Of a stretch of 64,000 nucleotides of DNA, positions 1 to 10,559 are shown one piece after another. Positions within the stretch are counted from its first letter, which is position 1, and each line of letters begins with the position of its first letter. A model generated the notes under the pieces. That model was not told the origin of the DNA. It did no database searches and saw only the letters and a program-made list of their open reading frames with translations. A program made the position numbers and the translations under genes. The stretch is taken from NCBI RefSeq assembly GCF_046630445.1, contig NC_092340.1, positions 18,144,001 through 18,208,000 of the forward strand, read 5' to 3'. The stretch is from Rutidosis leptorrhynchoides (lineage: Eukaryota > Streptophyta > Magnoliopsida > Asterales > Asteraceae).

Positions 1-1010
1 TTCACAACAGCCATGAGTATAATATCTCTTGATTGATTGTTTTCAGATTCTCATAATTGGTTCGATACAGAAATACTTGTTGTCACAAACCACTAATGAA
101 ATTGTATTCGTGATACAGTGGTAGACCATTCAGAAGTTTTACATACTTAGTTAGTAGCTATTCTTCATGATTACTTAAGCTTGTAGTTATAAGAAAGTTA
201 AATTCACCTTGAAAGGGATCTTGTGGTAGATCGACCAAGCTCTCTACTGCATTACTCTCTTAGGGTGAAATTCTATAGAGATAAAATAATCTTCGCATAA
301 GTTGTTAATCAAAACTTGGTTAGTTTTGAATATTTTATTGTTGGAGGTCCTTGGGTACAAATGAAGAAGGCAATTCAAATGTATTTATCGAAAATAATCA
401 AGAGAAACATTTCATTATCCCCCCGGTGTGCATGCTGTTGTGTTTAATGATCTCATAGATCTCATATCTCAGTTTCCAAGCGACAATGTGTTGTTAGAGT
501 TTATAAGGAGTTTGATGATCCGCACTAACGGGTTTACTGGTCATTTTGTAGTCCATGCACTGATTGTTTGAGATTTGTTTTTTTGGGATGGAACAACGTA
601 TCATTGTTAGATATTTGCTTGTATATCAAAGAAATAATACTGAAAGTCAATACCCCATGTAGGTGTATTTGACTGGGAGAGGGATGATGATAGGGAATGA
701 GATCCAACTAATCCGTTTTAGAGGATTGTCTTAAAAGTTATTAATGGTATTGTGTATGGATAACCTTCATGGTTGTGAAGATATGGATATGGAACTTGAA
801 GGTAGCATGTATATTTCTCTATTTGACTTAAACCCTCGGAATTGGCTTAATCAATTGGAACTTCTCCATGCAGATGCTCGGCAACATGCAAACCTCCTCT
901 TTACAAGAGGATTACCCCTGCGGTCCAGCAAGGTAATCTATTTCCTCCATGATATTGACGATAACATGTATCATTCTCTTCTTTTCTTGATTATATTTAA
1001 CTTAATTTAA
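1..1010 (+). pseudogene. Copy B, unknown plant gene family (3' part; 5' end outside window)
   Basis: I do not recognise this family. The plus strand encodes a run related to the better kept copy at 33853-34098, with the family words GGPWVQM (about 345-365) and, further on, a 'DIDDNM' tail near 950. The last open stretch is 744-1010. Frames change several times, so it is a relic. It converges tail to tail on copy C: the reverse complement of about 1015-1212 matches 798-1005, so the axis of an inverted repeat lies near 1008-1020. Its 5' half would lie left of base 1, by analogy with 17031-17635. Confidence 0.55.
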
Positions 1011-3148
1011 CTTAATTTATATAATCAACAAGAGAATAATATCGTTCATCGTCAATATCATTGAGGAAAAAGTTACCCTGATCGACTGCGAGGGTAAGTC
1101 CTCTTTTAAAGATAGTATTTTCTTGATGCCGCGCATCCGCATGGGAAAGTCCAACTGGTCGAGCAGAGTTCGATTGTTTAAGTCAAAACGAAGAATATAC
1201 CTATTACCTTCAAGAAAGGTTGCAAAAATCGGAAAAATCGGCTGAGTTCTCGCTGAGAATCGTTTTAGAGTTGCTGCTGAGTTCTCGTTTTATCGGCCAA
1301 AAAATCCGTCAATGACCGATAAATTGAGTTTCTCGGCCAAAAATCGGTCAAATCGGTTAAATCTCGGTCAAATCGGTGAAATCTCGGGTATCATAAAAAT
1401 TATCCCAAGAGTTAACGCAAGTCAACCGCTGAGAACTCCTAGAAATGGTCCTGCCGAGAACTCCCCTGTTAAGCTCATTCTCAAACTCCTCCATATCAAA
1501 CAAATCAAATTGCTGCTCATAAATTCTTATAAACGGTTGTCTTTTCCACGCAGCATCGAAAGTAGCACGAAACACCACAACATATTGAATGATTCGACCA
1601 TCTTCCCAATGGGGAACGATAATATTATTTTTCTGATCATCTTCTATAACATGATTTTTCATTACCATAACCAATTGGTTCCAGAACCTTGAGAGATTAA
1701 GTATGAAAAAGCTAACATAACCTGTTAGTAACTTGAGCATACACAAGATGATCTCTAGCAAAATGATCAGAGATGATTTTAGCAGAGGAAAATTCATCAT
1801 TAGAGTTCATCATTGAATTCATTAATAGCAAGATGACCTGTTTAAAAGGTAAGATCTGCACCTTGTAATGCATTATCAGAAAAATGTGGATCTTGAAGAA
1901 TATTTCTTTCTTCTAAATTGATGACATTCAAAATCCTTATAAAGAAAACATCTACTAAGGCGCGATCCAGTTTCTGAATGTTATTTTAAGGATTTTGAAT
2001 GTTATTAATTTACAAGAAAGGAATATTTTTCAAGATCCACATTTTCCTAATAATGCATTATAAAGTGCAGATGTTACCTTTCAAACAGGTCATCTTGCTA
2101 ATACTGAATTCAATGAAGAACTCTTTAATGATGAATTTTTCTCAGCTAGAATCATCTCTCATTGTTTAGCTAGAGATCATCTTGTGTATACTCAAGTTAC
2201 AGGTTATGTTAACTTTTACATAATCTCCGAAGGTCCTGTTCTTTGGAACCAATTGGTTATGGTAATGCAAAATGAGGTTATAGTAGATGATCAAGAAAAT
2301 AATATTATCGTTTCCATTGGGAAGATGGTCGGATCGTTCTATATGCTGTGGTGGTGTTTCGTGCTAATTTCGATGCTGTGTGGAAGAGAACTGTTTATAA
2401 GAATTTCTGAGCAGCAATTTGATTTGTTTGATATGGAGGAGTTTGAGAATAAGGTTAACAGTGGAGTTCTCGGCGGGACCATTTCTGGGAGTTCTCGGAG
2501 AACTTGGGGAGTTCTCGACGGTTGACTTTTGGGATAATTTTTATGATACCGAGATTTGATCGATTTTTTGGCCGAGAAACTCAATTTATAACGACCGATT
2601 TTTTGGCCGATTTCAAAACGAGAACTCGGCAGCAACTCCAAAATGATTTCTCGGCGAGAACTTGACCGATTTTTCCGATTTTTGCAACCTTGCTTTCAAG
2701 TATCAAATCCATATCTTCACGACATGAACGCTAACATACATAATACAATCTGTAACCTTACAAGACAATCCTTCAAAACGAATTAGTTGATCCAATTCCC
2801 TCCCATCATCCTCCTCCTAATCAAATACACCTACCATGGTGTATTGACTCCTTGTATTATTTTATGACATATAAGCAAATCCCTAACAATGATACGTCGT
2901 TCCATCCCATCCCAAAAATAATTAAAACTCAAACAAACTGCACATGGACCACAAAATGACCAGTAAACTCGTTGGTGCATATCTTTAGACTCCTCATAAA
3001 CTCTAACAAATCGTTGTCGCTTAGAAATCGGAATGCCGAGATCACTAAAAACAATAGAGTACAAAACAATATTCATTTGGACCCAAGGACCTCCAATTAG
3101 AAAATATTCAAAACCAACCAAGTTTTGATTACTATAATAAAATATCAA
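1011..3148 (-). pseudogene. Copy C, unknown plant gene family, split by a foldback element
   Basis: Read on the minus strand, the relic enters at about 3148 with NQNLVGFEYFLIGGPWVQM, then IVLYSIVFSDLGIPISKRQR, FVRVYEESKDMHQRVYWSF and CGPCAVCLSFNYFWDGMERR. It is broken at 2691-1216 by a foldback element and resumes at 1214-1011 with text matching EGNRYILRFDLNNR. It lacks the N-terminal half present in copies A, B, D and E. Sequence either side of the insertion (ccttcaag near 1208, ctttcaag near 2693) looks like a decayed 9-bp target duplication. Function unknown. I see no signal peptide and no catalytic motif I can name. The Cys-rich CGPCAVC stretch is notable but may be chance. Confidence 0.6.
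1216..2691. mobile_element. Foldback Mutator-like element, internally deleted
   Basis: Ends are inverted copies: aaggttgcaaaaatcgg at 1216 and its reverse complement ending at 2691. They are followed by further inverted match full of GTTCTCGGC(C/G)GAGAA and 'tcggtcaaatcggt' subrepeats. By eye the arms match at nearly 90% and meet near 1975. Relative to the unit 3 copy, about 1 kb of the centre is gone, and the join (about 1950-1980) holds a short stretch, aaggcgcgatccagttt, copied from the lost region (36309-36325 of unit 3). What remains of D and E are 1800-1357 (minus) and 2184-2525 (plus), which include the word KR(Q)PFIRIYEQQFDLFDMEEF. Confidence 0.65.
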
Positions 3149-3379
3149 TGAACATTATAACCATAACAAGAAGCTCATAACCTTGAACACATGCTCATGT
3201 GGTCTTTAATGGCATGTTTCTTATACACATCGTCTTCAAATTTGGTATCTAATAGATTAAGGGTGTTGATAAATCCAACACCAAAATTGCTTACGTGCAT
3301 TATTGAGTTGTACTCTACAACTGCAACCAAACATTGCATAAAAGTGGTGAATTTATCAATTTTGATGTTGGTTTATCAC

Positions 3380-4014
3380 TAGGGATGGCAATGGCCACCC
3401 GATCCGGTGGATATCCACCGGATCCACCCGTTTCGTGTTGGATATGGATGAATTTAAATGGATATGGATACGGATATGGATGAACCTAAATGGATATGGA
3501 TATGGACATGGATGAAAACTTTCATCCATGGATATATCCATTACCACCCGAAATACATATACAAATACGTAAATACAGATATATGATTTCATATTTATTA
3601 TTACAAGTTCATTTACCGTTAGATTTATATTTTAATTTCAACCCTATAATAAAATGAAATAACTATAATATATGACAATAAAACACGTATATATAACAAA
3701 ATAAACTTAAAATTTCATATTTAATATTTCATAATCTATGTTTTATAGTAAGTTATTCAAATTTGGTTATATCTTCGACAAAGATTACATATTCTTATGG
3801 ATAGATTTTAATTATGTCATTATATATTTTTTTCTACTATTTTTCATCGCATATTAGAAAATATTATAAAATTTTGTTAATATCCATTGGATATCCATTA
3901 ACCCGCTTAATCCACTGGATACGGATATGGATGGATGACTTGAAACTAAATGGATATGGATATGGATATGGATAGGACATCATCCGATCCATATCCGATC
4001 CATTGCCATCCCTA
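3380..4014. mobile_element. hAT-type MITE (unit 1)
   Basis: Terminal inverted repeats TAGGGATGGCAATGG at 3380 and its complement ending at 4014. Flanks tttatcac (3372-3379) and tttttcac (4015-4022) form an 8-bp target duplication with one mismatch. Unit 3 shows the uninterrupted site at about 37880-37900. Subterminal zones are rich in ggatatggat. The inside is AT-rich and non-coding; the 78-codon frame over it is low-complexity translation of the subrepeats. 8-bp duplications and a TAGGG end fit the hAT superfamily. Confidence 0.8.
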
Positions 4015-4091
4015 TTTTTCACTAGCCATAAATTTACCATAGGTTAAGTTACTGAGAGTGGTTGTATAACCAAAAGACCAGATTTAGTTTA

Positions 4092-4409
4092 GGTGGTGTT
4101 TGTTTTTCTGTGTGCAGATCTTATTATGTCTCATGTCTTCGCGCTCGCAGACGTTTTTACTGCAGACAGTTTGTTTTCCGAAGACATAAGATAAAATAAT
4201 GTCTTATTATATCTGCAGCCTCGTAGACTTAAATGTATGCTTCTAAGTGCTGCACACAGAATTAAATTATTTTGCAGACATAAAAACAAACAGTCTTCAC
4301 TATTCAGCATACATTCACTATTCATCATACAGACTTTCAAACCACATCTACTTTACAGACATGGTCCGCAGATCTTCAGACCAAAACATCTTAAAAAACA
4401 AACAGCACC
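4092..4409. mobile_element. Tourist-like MITE (unit 1)
   Basis: 318 bp with inverted ends GGTG(G/T)TGTTTGTTTTT and AAAAAACAAACAGCACC, flanked by TTA on both sides (4089-4091, 4410-4412). TTA duplications and GG(T/G)-TGTTTG ends fit PIF/Harbinger-derived Tourist MITEs. Subterminal gcagatctt / agatcttcag words are also inverted. Frames across it are short and not coding. Confidence 0.65.
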
Positions 4410-4534
4410 TTAGTTACAACAAGTTGCTTCTGACGTATCTCTTATAGTACACGGATGGAAGCCAAAGATTACGGGACATCCAATTTTTTCCAACATAGCT
4501 AACCTAGCTGCTCAACCTGAAGCAACATAATAAT

Positions 4535-7500
4535 TGATGTGGGTGAAACGTAACCTTTATTTTGAACGGATTTGAGTTTTTTTTGTTACACGAACTGATT
4601 TATTGTATATGTGGTATTATATTGAATTCAGGTTGATTTCACACATATATAGGCAACTAGTCCTATTCGTGTAGTTTAGTTTGTCGGTAAATCCGATTCG
4701 TTCCACAGGGAGATGGAGTGTTTAATGGTTTTTAATAGTCTTTGATGTCAAACTTAATTAAAGGGGGTCTGGGATTAGGAATTTATAATATAACAGTAAT
4801 AGAAAATAACCTAACTAATTTCATAAATAAAATTACAAGATTACAATAATTAACTCAAAAAGGAACTAAATGAGATTATACTAATTAGGATGCGAATATT
4901 TTATTACTAAAGGGTAATTAGTAAAATAGTAACTTTTAATAAAACTATATGTTTAGAATTTTGTTTTGAGCAATTATAATATATAATATAAACTTATTTA
5001 AATTAACTAAATGACATGTTTAATAAAATTACTACAAGTTAAAAGGAATTAAATTAATTATCTAATTATAAACTAATTATAAATTATAAACTTATAATAA
5101 TTAATACTAATTATTAGGATTAAAACATGTATTTAAGTTATTTTAAAATAACTAATATTAATTATATAGTAATAACCTAAATATAAATAATTAAATAACT
5201 AAAACCCTAATTTTTAACCTAGCTGGTACTGTAGCCGGATTACTGTCTACGCGTTTCGCGTATTTATACGCGTATCGCGTATATCTTAAACCTTACACGA
5301 ATTGTGTAGATCTGATCGTACAGTTTGATAAACAGGCGTACGCGTTTCGTGTAATCATACACGTTTCGCGTATGACTTATACGATGTGACAAACAGTCTG
5401 GTACGAATTTTAAGTATTTTTATGTAATCTTTTATATTTTATAATAATAATTCGTAAATAATAATAATAATACTTTTATAATAAATATAAATGGGATAAA
5501 TGGGAGTGTTTACTTAAATGTGTCACCCCTAGGTCCATGGATTGTTTTAAGTTTACGCCCTATTTAAAATGTTTTAGTAATAAACTTTAATAAAACTATA
5601 TGTTTAGAATTTTGTTTTGAGCAATTATAATATATAATATAAACTTATTTAAATTAACTAAATGACATGTTTAATAAAATTACTACAAGTTAAAAGGAAT
5701 TAAATTAATTATCTAATTATAAACTAATTATAAATTATAAACTTATAATAATTAATACTAATTATTAGGATTAAAACATGTATTTAAGTTATTTTAAAAT
5801 AACTAATATTAATTATATAGTAATAACCTAAATATAAATAATTAAATAACTAAAACCCTAATTTTTAACCTAGCTGGTACTGTAGCCGGATTACTGTCTA
5901 CGCGTTTCGCGTATTTATACGCGTATCGCGTATATCTTAAACCTTACACGAATTGTGTAGATCTGATCGTACAGTTTGATAAACAGGCGTACGCGTTTCG
6001 TGTAATCATACACGTTTCGCGTATGACTTATACGATGTGACAAACAGTCTGGTACGAATTTTAAGTATTTTTATGTAATCTTTTATATTTTATAATAATA
6101 ATTCGTAAATAATAATAATAATACTTTTATAATAAATATAAATGGGATAAATGGGAGTGTTTACTTAAATGTGTCACCCCTAGGTCCATGGATTGTTTTA
6201 AGTTTACGCCCTATTTAAAATGTTTTAGTAATAAACTTTATATTTTTCTTTCGAATAAATATAAGGTTACGACTAACTAAAATAAATCTAATTTTCATCG
6301 GATTCTATTTAGATAGCTACTATTCCCTAAGTATTTAAATTGAGACCTAGCCTAGTTTTGACTTTCGCCAATACCCAAATCGTAACGGTTTCCCTTTTTA
6401 CAATTTCACTATCATATAATTATTGATATTACCCAAACCACCGAAGTTTATTTCTAAATTGGTGTTAATAACTTATCCATAAATTCGTCTAGATCATTTT
6501 TAATGTTGAAGCTTAATTTATGTAAATAAAAACAACTTTCGTTATTTAAATTTAATAAATTAAGTGGCAAGGGTTAAATACCTAATTACATAATAATGGT
6601 TCTTTTAACTAGGCTCAATATTAAAAATACTAAAGTTACATTTTAACTTTTACAAATGATAACAATCCATTTCACTAGGGGCTCTACATCTAAGCAAACA
6701 CTATGGAAATTTAGCTATTCATTACACTAAGGTAAACATAAAAATATAAATATGCAAACATAATAACAATGATAATTTTAACAGAGTAAACTTACTAAAA
6801 ATTCTTCACTTTCATTAACTTCAAACGGTAGAAAATTACAATAATAACACCCTTTTCACGCGTACAATAACACCCTTAATCACGAACAATACACCCTTAA
6901 TATTTAAAACTACCTAAATATTTGAACCTTGAAATTAATACAAAGTAATAAAATGACACTATATTTCTGTATAGTAATTGTTGTATGTGTTGTTGTACTA
7001 AAAATGTGTCCTCATTCTGTTGATAGTACTCCGTATTTATCATCACAATGGAAGTAGTAGGTAAGTTCAATTGAATCCTTGCTGTAGCTCATTGAACCAA
7101 AAGAATTGATTTAAAACACAAAAAGCAGCCGCCCCTTATCTGATTCATGATTAAATTCGGCCTAATATTACGCGTTTCGTGTAGACTCACACGATTCGCG
7201 TAAGGCTAAATTGCTACGCGTTTCGTGTAAGGTCACACACGATTCGCGTAAGAGTAAATGGCAGTTTTCATATTTTTATTTTCTCGTTTGTTCTTTGTTG
7301 ACCTCGTATCGATATATATTGACTTGGGACTTTCCATTTGAAATCTTTTTCTTCGATCATCTTGTACTTTCATTCGGATAAACGTTTCTTGATATAAATT
7401 TGGTTAAAACCCCTCGTTTTATCGTCGTTTCTTCAAACTTCAAGCTCGTGTCTGCTTTTGTCGTTTTTCTTGAATATTATACATTGAATGTCTTTGTAAA

Positions 7501-7568
7501 TGATAAAAGCTGATGAAATATAACTGATATTGCGTCGAATAATATGTATGTTTAGAAGAGCAATATCA
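4535..7568 (-). mobile_element. Solo LTR of an Athila-type (Ty3/gypsy) element
   Basis: Runs from TGATGTGGG to CAATATCA, flanked by a perfect 5-bp duplication ataat (4530-4534 and 7569-7573). Units 2 and 4 keep the empty site (aacataataattaataataat, about 22802). The same LTR borders the gag-protease piece in unit 3, which gives the family and the orientation (minus). A single LTR with matching flanks is the usual product of LTR-LTR recombination. It is longer than its unit 3 partner (3,034 against 2,356 bp), mostly because of a 651-bp internal duplication. Confidence 0.88.
4941..6242. repeat. 651-bp tandem duplication inside the solo LTR
   Basis: Two adjacent copies, 4941-5591 and 5592-6242, reading alike base for base as far as I checked. 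The unit 3 LTR has one copy only. The join 'aaacttt/aataaaactat' shares short homology with the left edge 'aacttttaataaaactat', which fits slippage. Each copy holds one set of CGCG-rich motifs. Confidence 0.9.
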
Positions 7569-7668
7569 ATAATTAATAATAATAATCATAATCATGAGAT
7601 GCATAAATAAAAACATACAACAAAGGAGTAGTTTTAGTATGGTAGGTATTGTATGTACGTATGTTAGA

Positions 7669-8006
7669 ATAGCATACATTCACTATTCAGCATACAGAAC
7701 TTCAAACCACATCTTCTTTACAGACATGATCCAGAACTTCAAACCACATCTTCTTTACAGATATGATCCGCAGATCTTCAGACCATAACATCTTAAAAAA
7801 CAAACACCTTAGTTACAACAAGTTGCTTCTAACGTATCTCTTATAGTACACGGATGGAAGCCAAAGATTTCGGGACATCCAATTTTTTCCAACCTAGCTA
7901 ACCTAGCTGCTCAACCTGAAGCAACATAATAATTAATGTAATAATCATAATCATGAGATGCATAAATAAACATACAACAGACGAGTGGTTTTAGTATGGT
8001 GGGTTT
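7669..8006. repeat. Duplicated Tourist-MITE end plus flank (unit 1)
   Basis: Repeats the right end of the MITE (4303-4409) and about 125 bp beyond it (acaacaagttgcttct... to gcaacataataattaat). The MITE-end part itself carries an inner double of 'ccagaacttcaaaccacatcttctttacaga' (7690-7758). The Athila LTR separates this copy from its original. The following aatcataatcatgagatgcataaata text occurs twice (7584-7611, 7945-7970), which marks a local tandem array older than the LTR insertion. Confidence 0.75.
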
Positions 8007-8106
8007 TGTTTGTTTGTATGCATGCATGCATGCATGCCCGCCCGCCCGCCCGCCCGCCCGCCCGCCTGCCGGCCCTCGCCCGCCCGCCCGCCCGCCTCTC
8101 TCCCTG

Positions 8107-8142
<36 letters not shown>
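8007..8142. repeat. Compound microsatellite TGTT/TGCA/CCCG/CT (unit 1)
   Basis: Order: (TGTT), (TGCA)n, (CCCG)n interrupted by tgccggccctcg, then (CT)n. GC reaches near 100% in the CCCG part, against an AT-rich surround. Translations of it (long ERERER or GGRAGGRA runs) are not genes. Confidence 0.95.
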
Positions 8143-8146
<4 letters not shown>

Positions 8147-8809
8147 GAGCAACGCAAAAAATAAGCTCTTCTACATGTGTGTGTAGATTAGAGTGAAACT
8201 TGTTAAAGCTCTATTATAAGTAAGTAAGAGTGTGATTATTAGATAAATTAAAAGAAGTTAATTACGTTATTTTTGGATATCCGGATGTTGGATGCGTTAT
8301 CTATCTCTTTCATTTTATAGAACCTCAATTCATGCAGCTCTGGATTGTTTCTTCGAAATTCTTCGAGTCTGTGATTTCCTTAGTGTATCCGGACAGACAA
8401 GGATACACAAGATGAAATACTACTAATTATATTGGGATTTTTCATCTTTTTGTTTCTGGGAAATTATTAGGTCTCCAATCAATCAAACTTCCGGTGGATA
8501 TGTGATAGAGAACAAGATGACGCCAAGCCCAATATAATAAGTAGCCCAATAATTAGTTAGGGTTTCATTATCAATCTCTTCATATACGAGTGTTGTTAGT
8601 CAAGTTAGGATATTTAGAAAACTATGTACGTGTTTGGTATTCGGCCTCTATGGCTTGGGTAGCAAGATTTGTTCATCTTGTCTGATTAGGCAGAGATCGA
8701 TCATACGAGATCATCTCTGATTTTGTTTTTCTTTTATTATCTATTGTTCTTGTTTACTCAACTATCAATCAATTAATCATTTCAAAAAAAAAAAAAAAAA
8801 AACACCAAC
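8143..8809 (+). other. Non-coding segment ending in a poly-A tract (unit 1)
   Basis: From agcaacgcaaaaaataagc to a run of 19 A at 8784-8802. No frame above 80 codons. It includes 'gatgacgccaagcccaatataataagtagccc' and 'agttagggtttcattatcaatctcttc', which look like transcribed retroelement or UTR text. A poly-A end suggests a retroposed 3' end, but I found no target duplication, so the origin is open. Tract length differs between units (18-25 A). Confidence 0.35.
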
Positions 8810-9072
8810 TATACTAATTCAGGTCACTGTTTTCCATCTTTTTGCAACTTAGTTCTGTAATACTCTAATACTACTACGTATTATATATGCATTTATCAGA
8901 CAACAACAACATCATACATAAATCAAGCTGAAACTACCGAATATGATTTTTGTACAACAAATAATCAGTAATATAAGTTTCATGACCAAACCCTAAATCC
9001 GATAAACGAGATGAAATACTACGTATTCAACAACAAAATTCAATGAAAGAATATAGATAAACAAAATTCAAT

Positions 9073-9282
9073 TTGCTTAGATGCAGAAATACCTGTAAAT
9101 TAACCTTTATGTATATTATTCAGGCTGCTGTGCTGTTTAAAAGAGTACTTACTCGACCCGTTACCCAGCCCTCCCATTACAACCCTTCTTTGTCTTCAAG
9201 TGCTTATGACATGACTTTCTTCCCTAAGCGACCATTGTTATGTTTCCTTTGCTTGTGTCTGCTGAACTCAAACCTGGTGTAA
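9073..9282 (+). other. Short ORF with a possible exon (unit 1)
   Basis: 69 codons, identical in protein in all four units (also 24251-24460, 46051-46260, 60925-61134). A splice acceptor-like ttattcag precedes gctgctgtgctg, and the following AAVLFKRVLTRPVTQPSHYN reads like real coding text. I do not recognise it. The units are recent duplicates, so identity alone proves little. It could be a terminal exon of a captured gene. Confidence 0.25.
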
Positions 9283-10258
9283 TCATTTTACCTCGTTATA
9301 TTCAGATAATGACATTGATGATTGAGATAATGAAAGTTATCAAGTGTTCTTGGTTCTATAAAGTGTTCTATACTTAATTTTTGTACAAATTTGTTTCCAA
9401 TTAGCCTTATTGTTACATGATAAAGTTTTAGTGTTAAAGCACTTTAGTTTCCTTTTTTGGGAAATATTATCCATTTACATATTTATATACTACTCATAAA
9501 GTGTTTTTGATTTTTAATGCATGTTATATTGTTGCAGTTTTTATCTTTAGTATTAGAACTTCACATTGGATGTCTCACTAAGATAATTGGTTTATCATCA
9601 CGAATAGGTAGAAATTGACCCTCTAAACTCGAAAGACAAGAATCATTGGTCTATAATCTCATTGTCCAATTTCAACACGAAATGTTGGAATAGAAAGAGA
9701 AAATAGATTATAAGTAGCAAAATATCCAAAAACAAAGCAACAAGACAGTGTTCATTCATGTTCTACATACAAAACAAGGGCGCTCAGTCCCAAGGTAATT
9801 TCTCCGGGATCGTTAAAAGATTTCGAATTTGTCACCAAGATTTGATATATATATAGGTGAAAACTTAGTTAACAAATGGCAAACCTAAGGCCTCGGCACC
9901 AGATCCAATTATGAAAAAACTTTTGATATGTTAGAAAAATATCCTAATCAGTTTAAGTAAGCGATAATAAACAGTTTAAAACCCAACCACTATAATAAGT
10001 AGTCAGGTTCAAACCCAAAACAAGACAAACATAAATAATACGATAACTATCTTGCTTAGCATATATAATAACTGAAATGGAATGTTAAACACCCAGTTCA
10101 GCTACTTACTACAATAAGTAAGTCACAATCTGCATGTTTCACAAAATCAAAAGTCAAGTTCGAACCTCAAAACAAGGGTGGTTTTTAATTAATTATTACA
10201 ACCACTTGATCATAATAACTTAAAAGCTTAATTCCAGGTAAGCACTATAAAAGTGGAT
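9283..10258. other. AT-rich stretch without recognisable genes (unit 1)
   Basis: No frame above 60 codons and no repeat ends seen. Counterparts are 24461-25408, 46261-47236 and 61135-62110. Unit 2 lacks about 33 bases at 24680 that the other three keep (gtttttgatttttaatgcatgttatattgtt). Confidence 0.5.
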
Positions 10259-10305
10259 TTAATTGTTGCCATGACCATCATCAACAACAGTTTCGGGCAC
10301 TTCGC
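10259..10305 (-). other. Candidate terminal exon, minus strand (unit 1)
   Basis: On the minus strand a T-rich tract and ttggtattgcag acceptor precede GEVPETVVDDGHGNN and a stop. Counterparts: 25409-25455 and 62111-62157 read VVNDAHGNN; 47237-47283 reads as unit 1. All keep frame and stop. Too short to name. No upstream exon was found, because a copia fossil follows on that side. Confidence 0.25.
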
Positions 10306-10559
10306 CTGCAATACCAACACAATAGTACAAAAAAAAACAAACATCAGTAGGCTACTTTAGTGTCTTGCTTTTTTAAGCTTATCATCCAAGTGATCATGCC
10401 TAAAAACAAGAAATTTTAAATAAATCCAACCGAACAATACATTCAAATAAGTAGGTAAAATACAATATCAGGAAGAAAAAGAAAATATGGCATTGGTATC
10501 TTATTGTGCCATACTTTAATAAGCAGATGAGTTTAAATATCATATATCATTGTGTTTTC

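Noticed and set aside
3356-3592. 78-codon minus-strand ORF over the hAT MITE (also 21012-21242, 57982-58206)
   Set aside because: Made of ggatatggat subrepeats of the MITE, and its length changes with repeat number.
7951-8157. Minus-strand ORF of Arg-Glu and Gly-Arg-Ala repeats, and similar ones at 23152, 44899 and 59766
   Set aside because: Translation of the (CT)n and (CCCG)n microsatellite; length follows repeat number and no start context or homology is seen.
8300-8800. SINE or LINE with poly-A tail
   Set aside because: No target duplication, no Pol III A/B boxes and no reverse transcriptase frame found, so kept only as a poly-A-ending non-coding segment.
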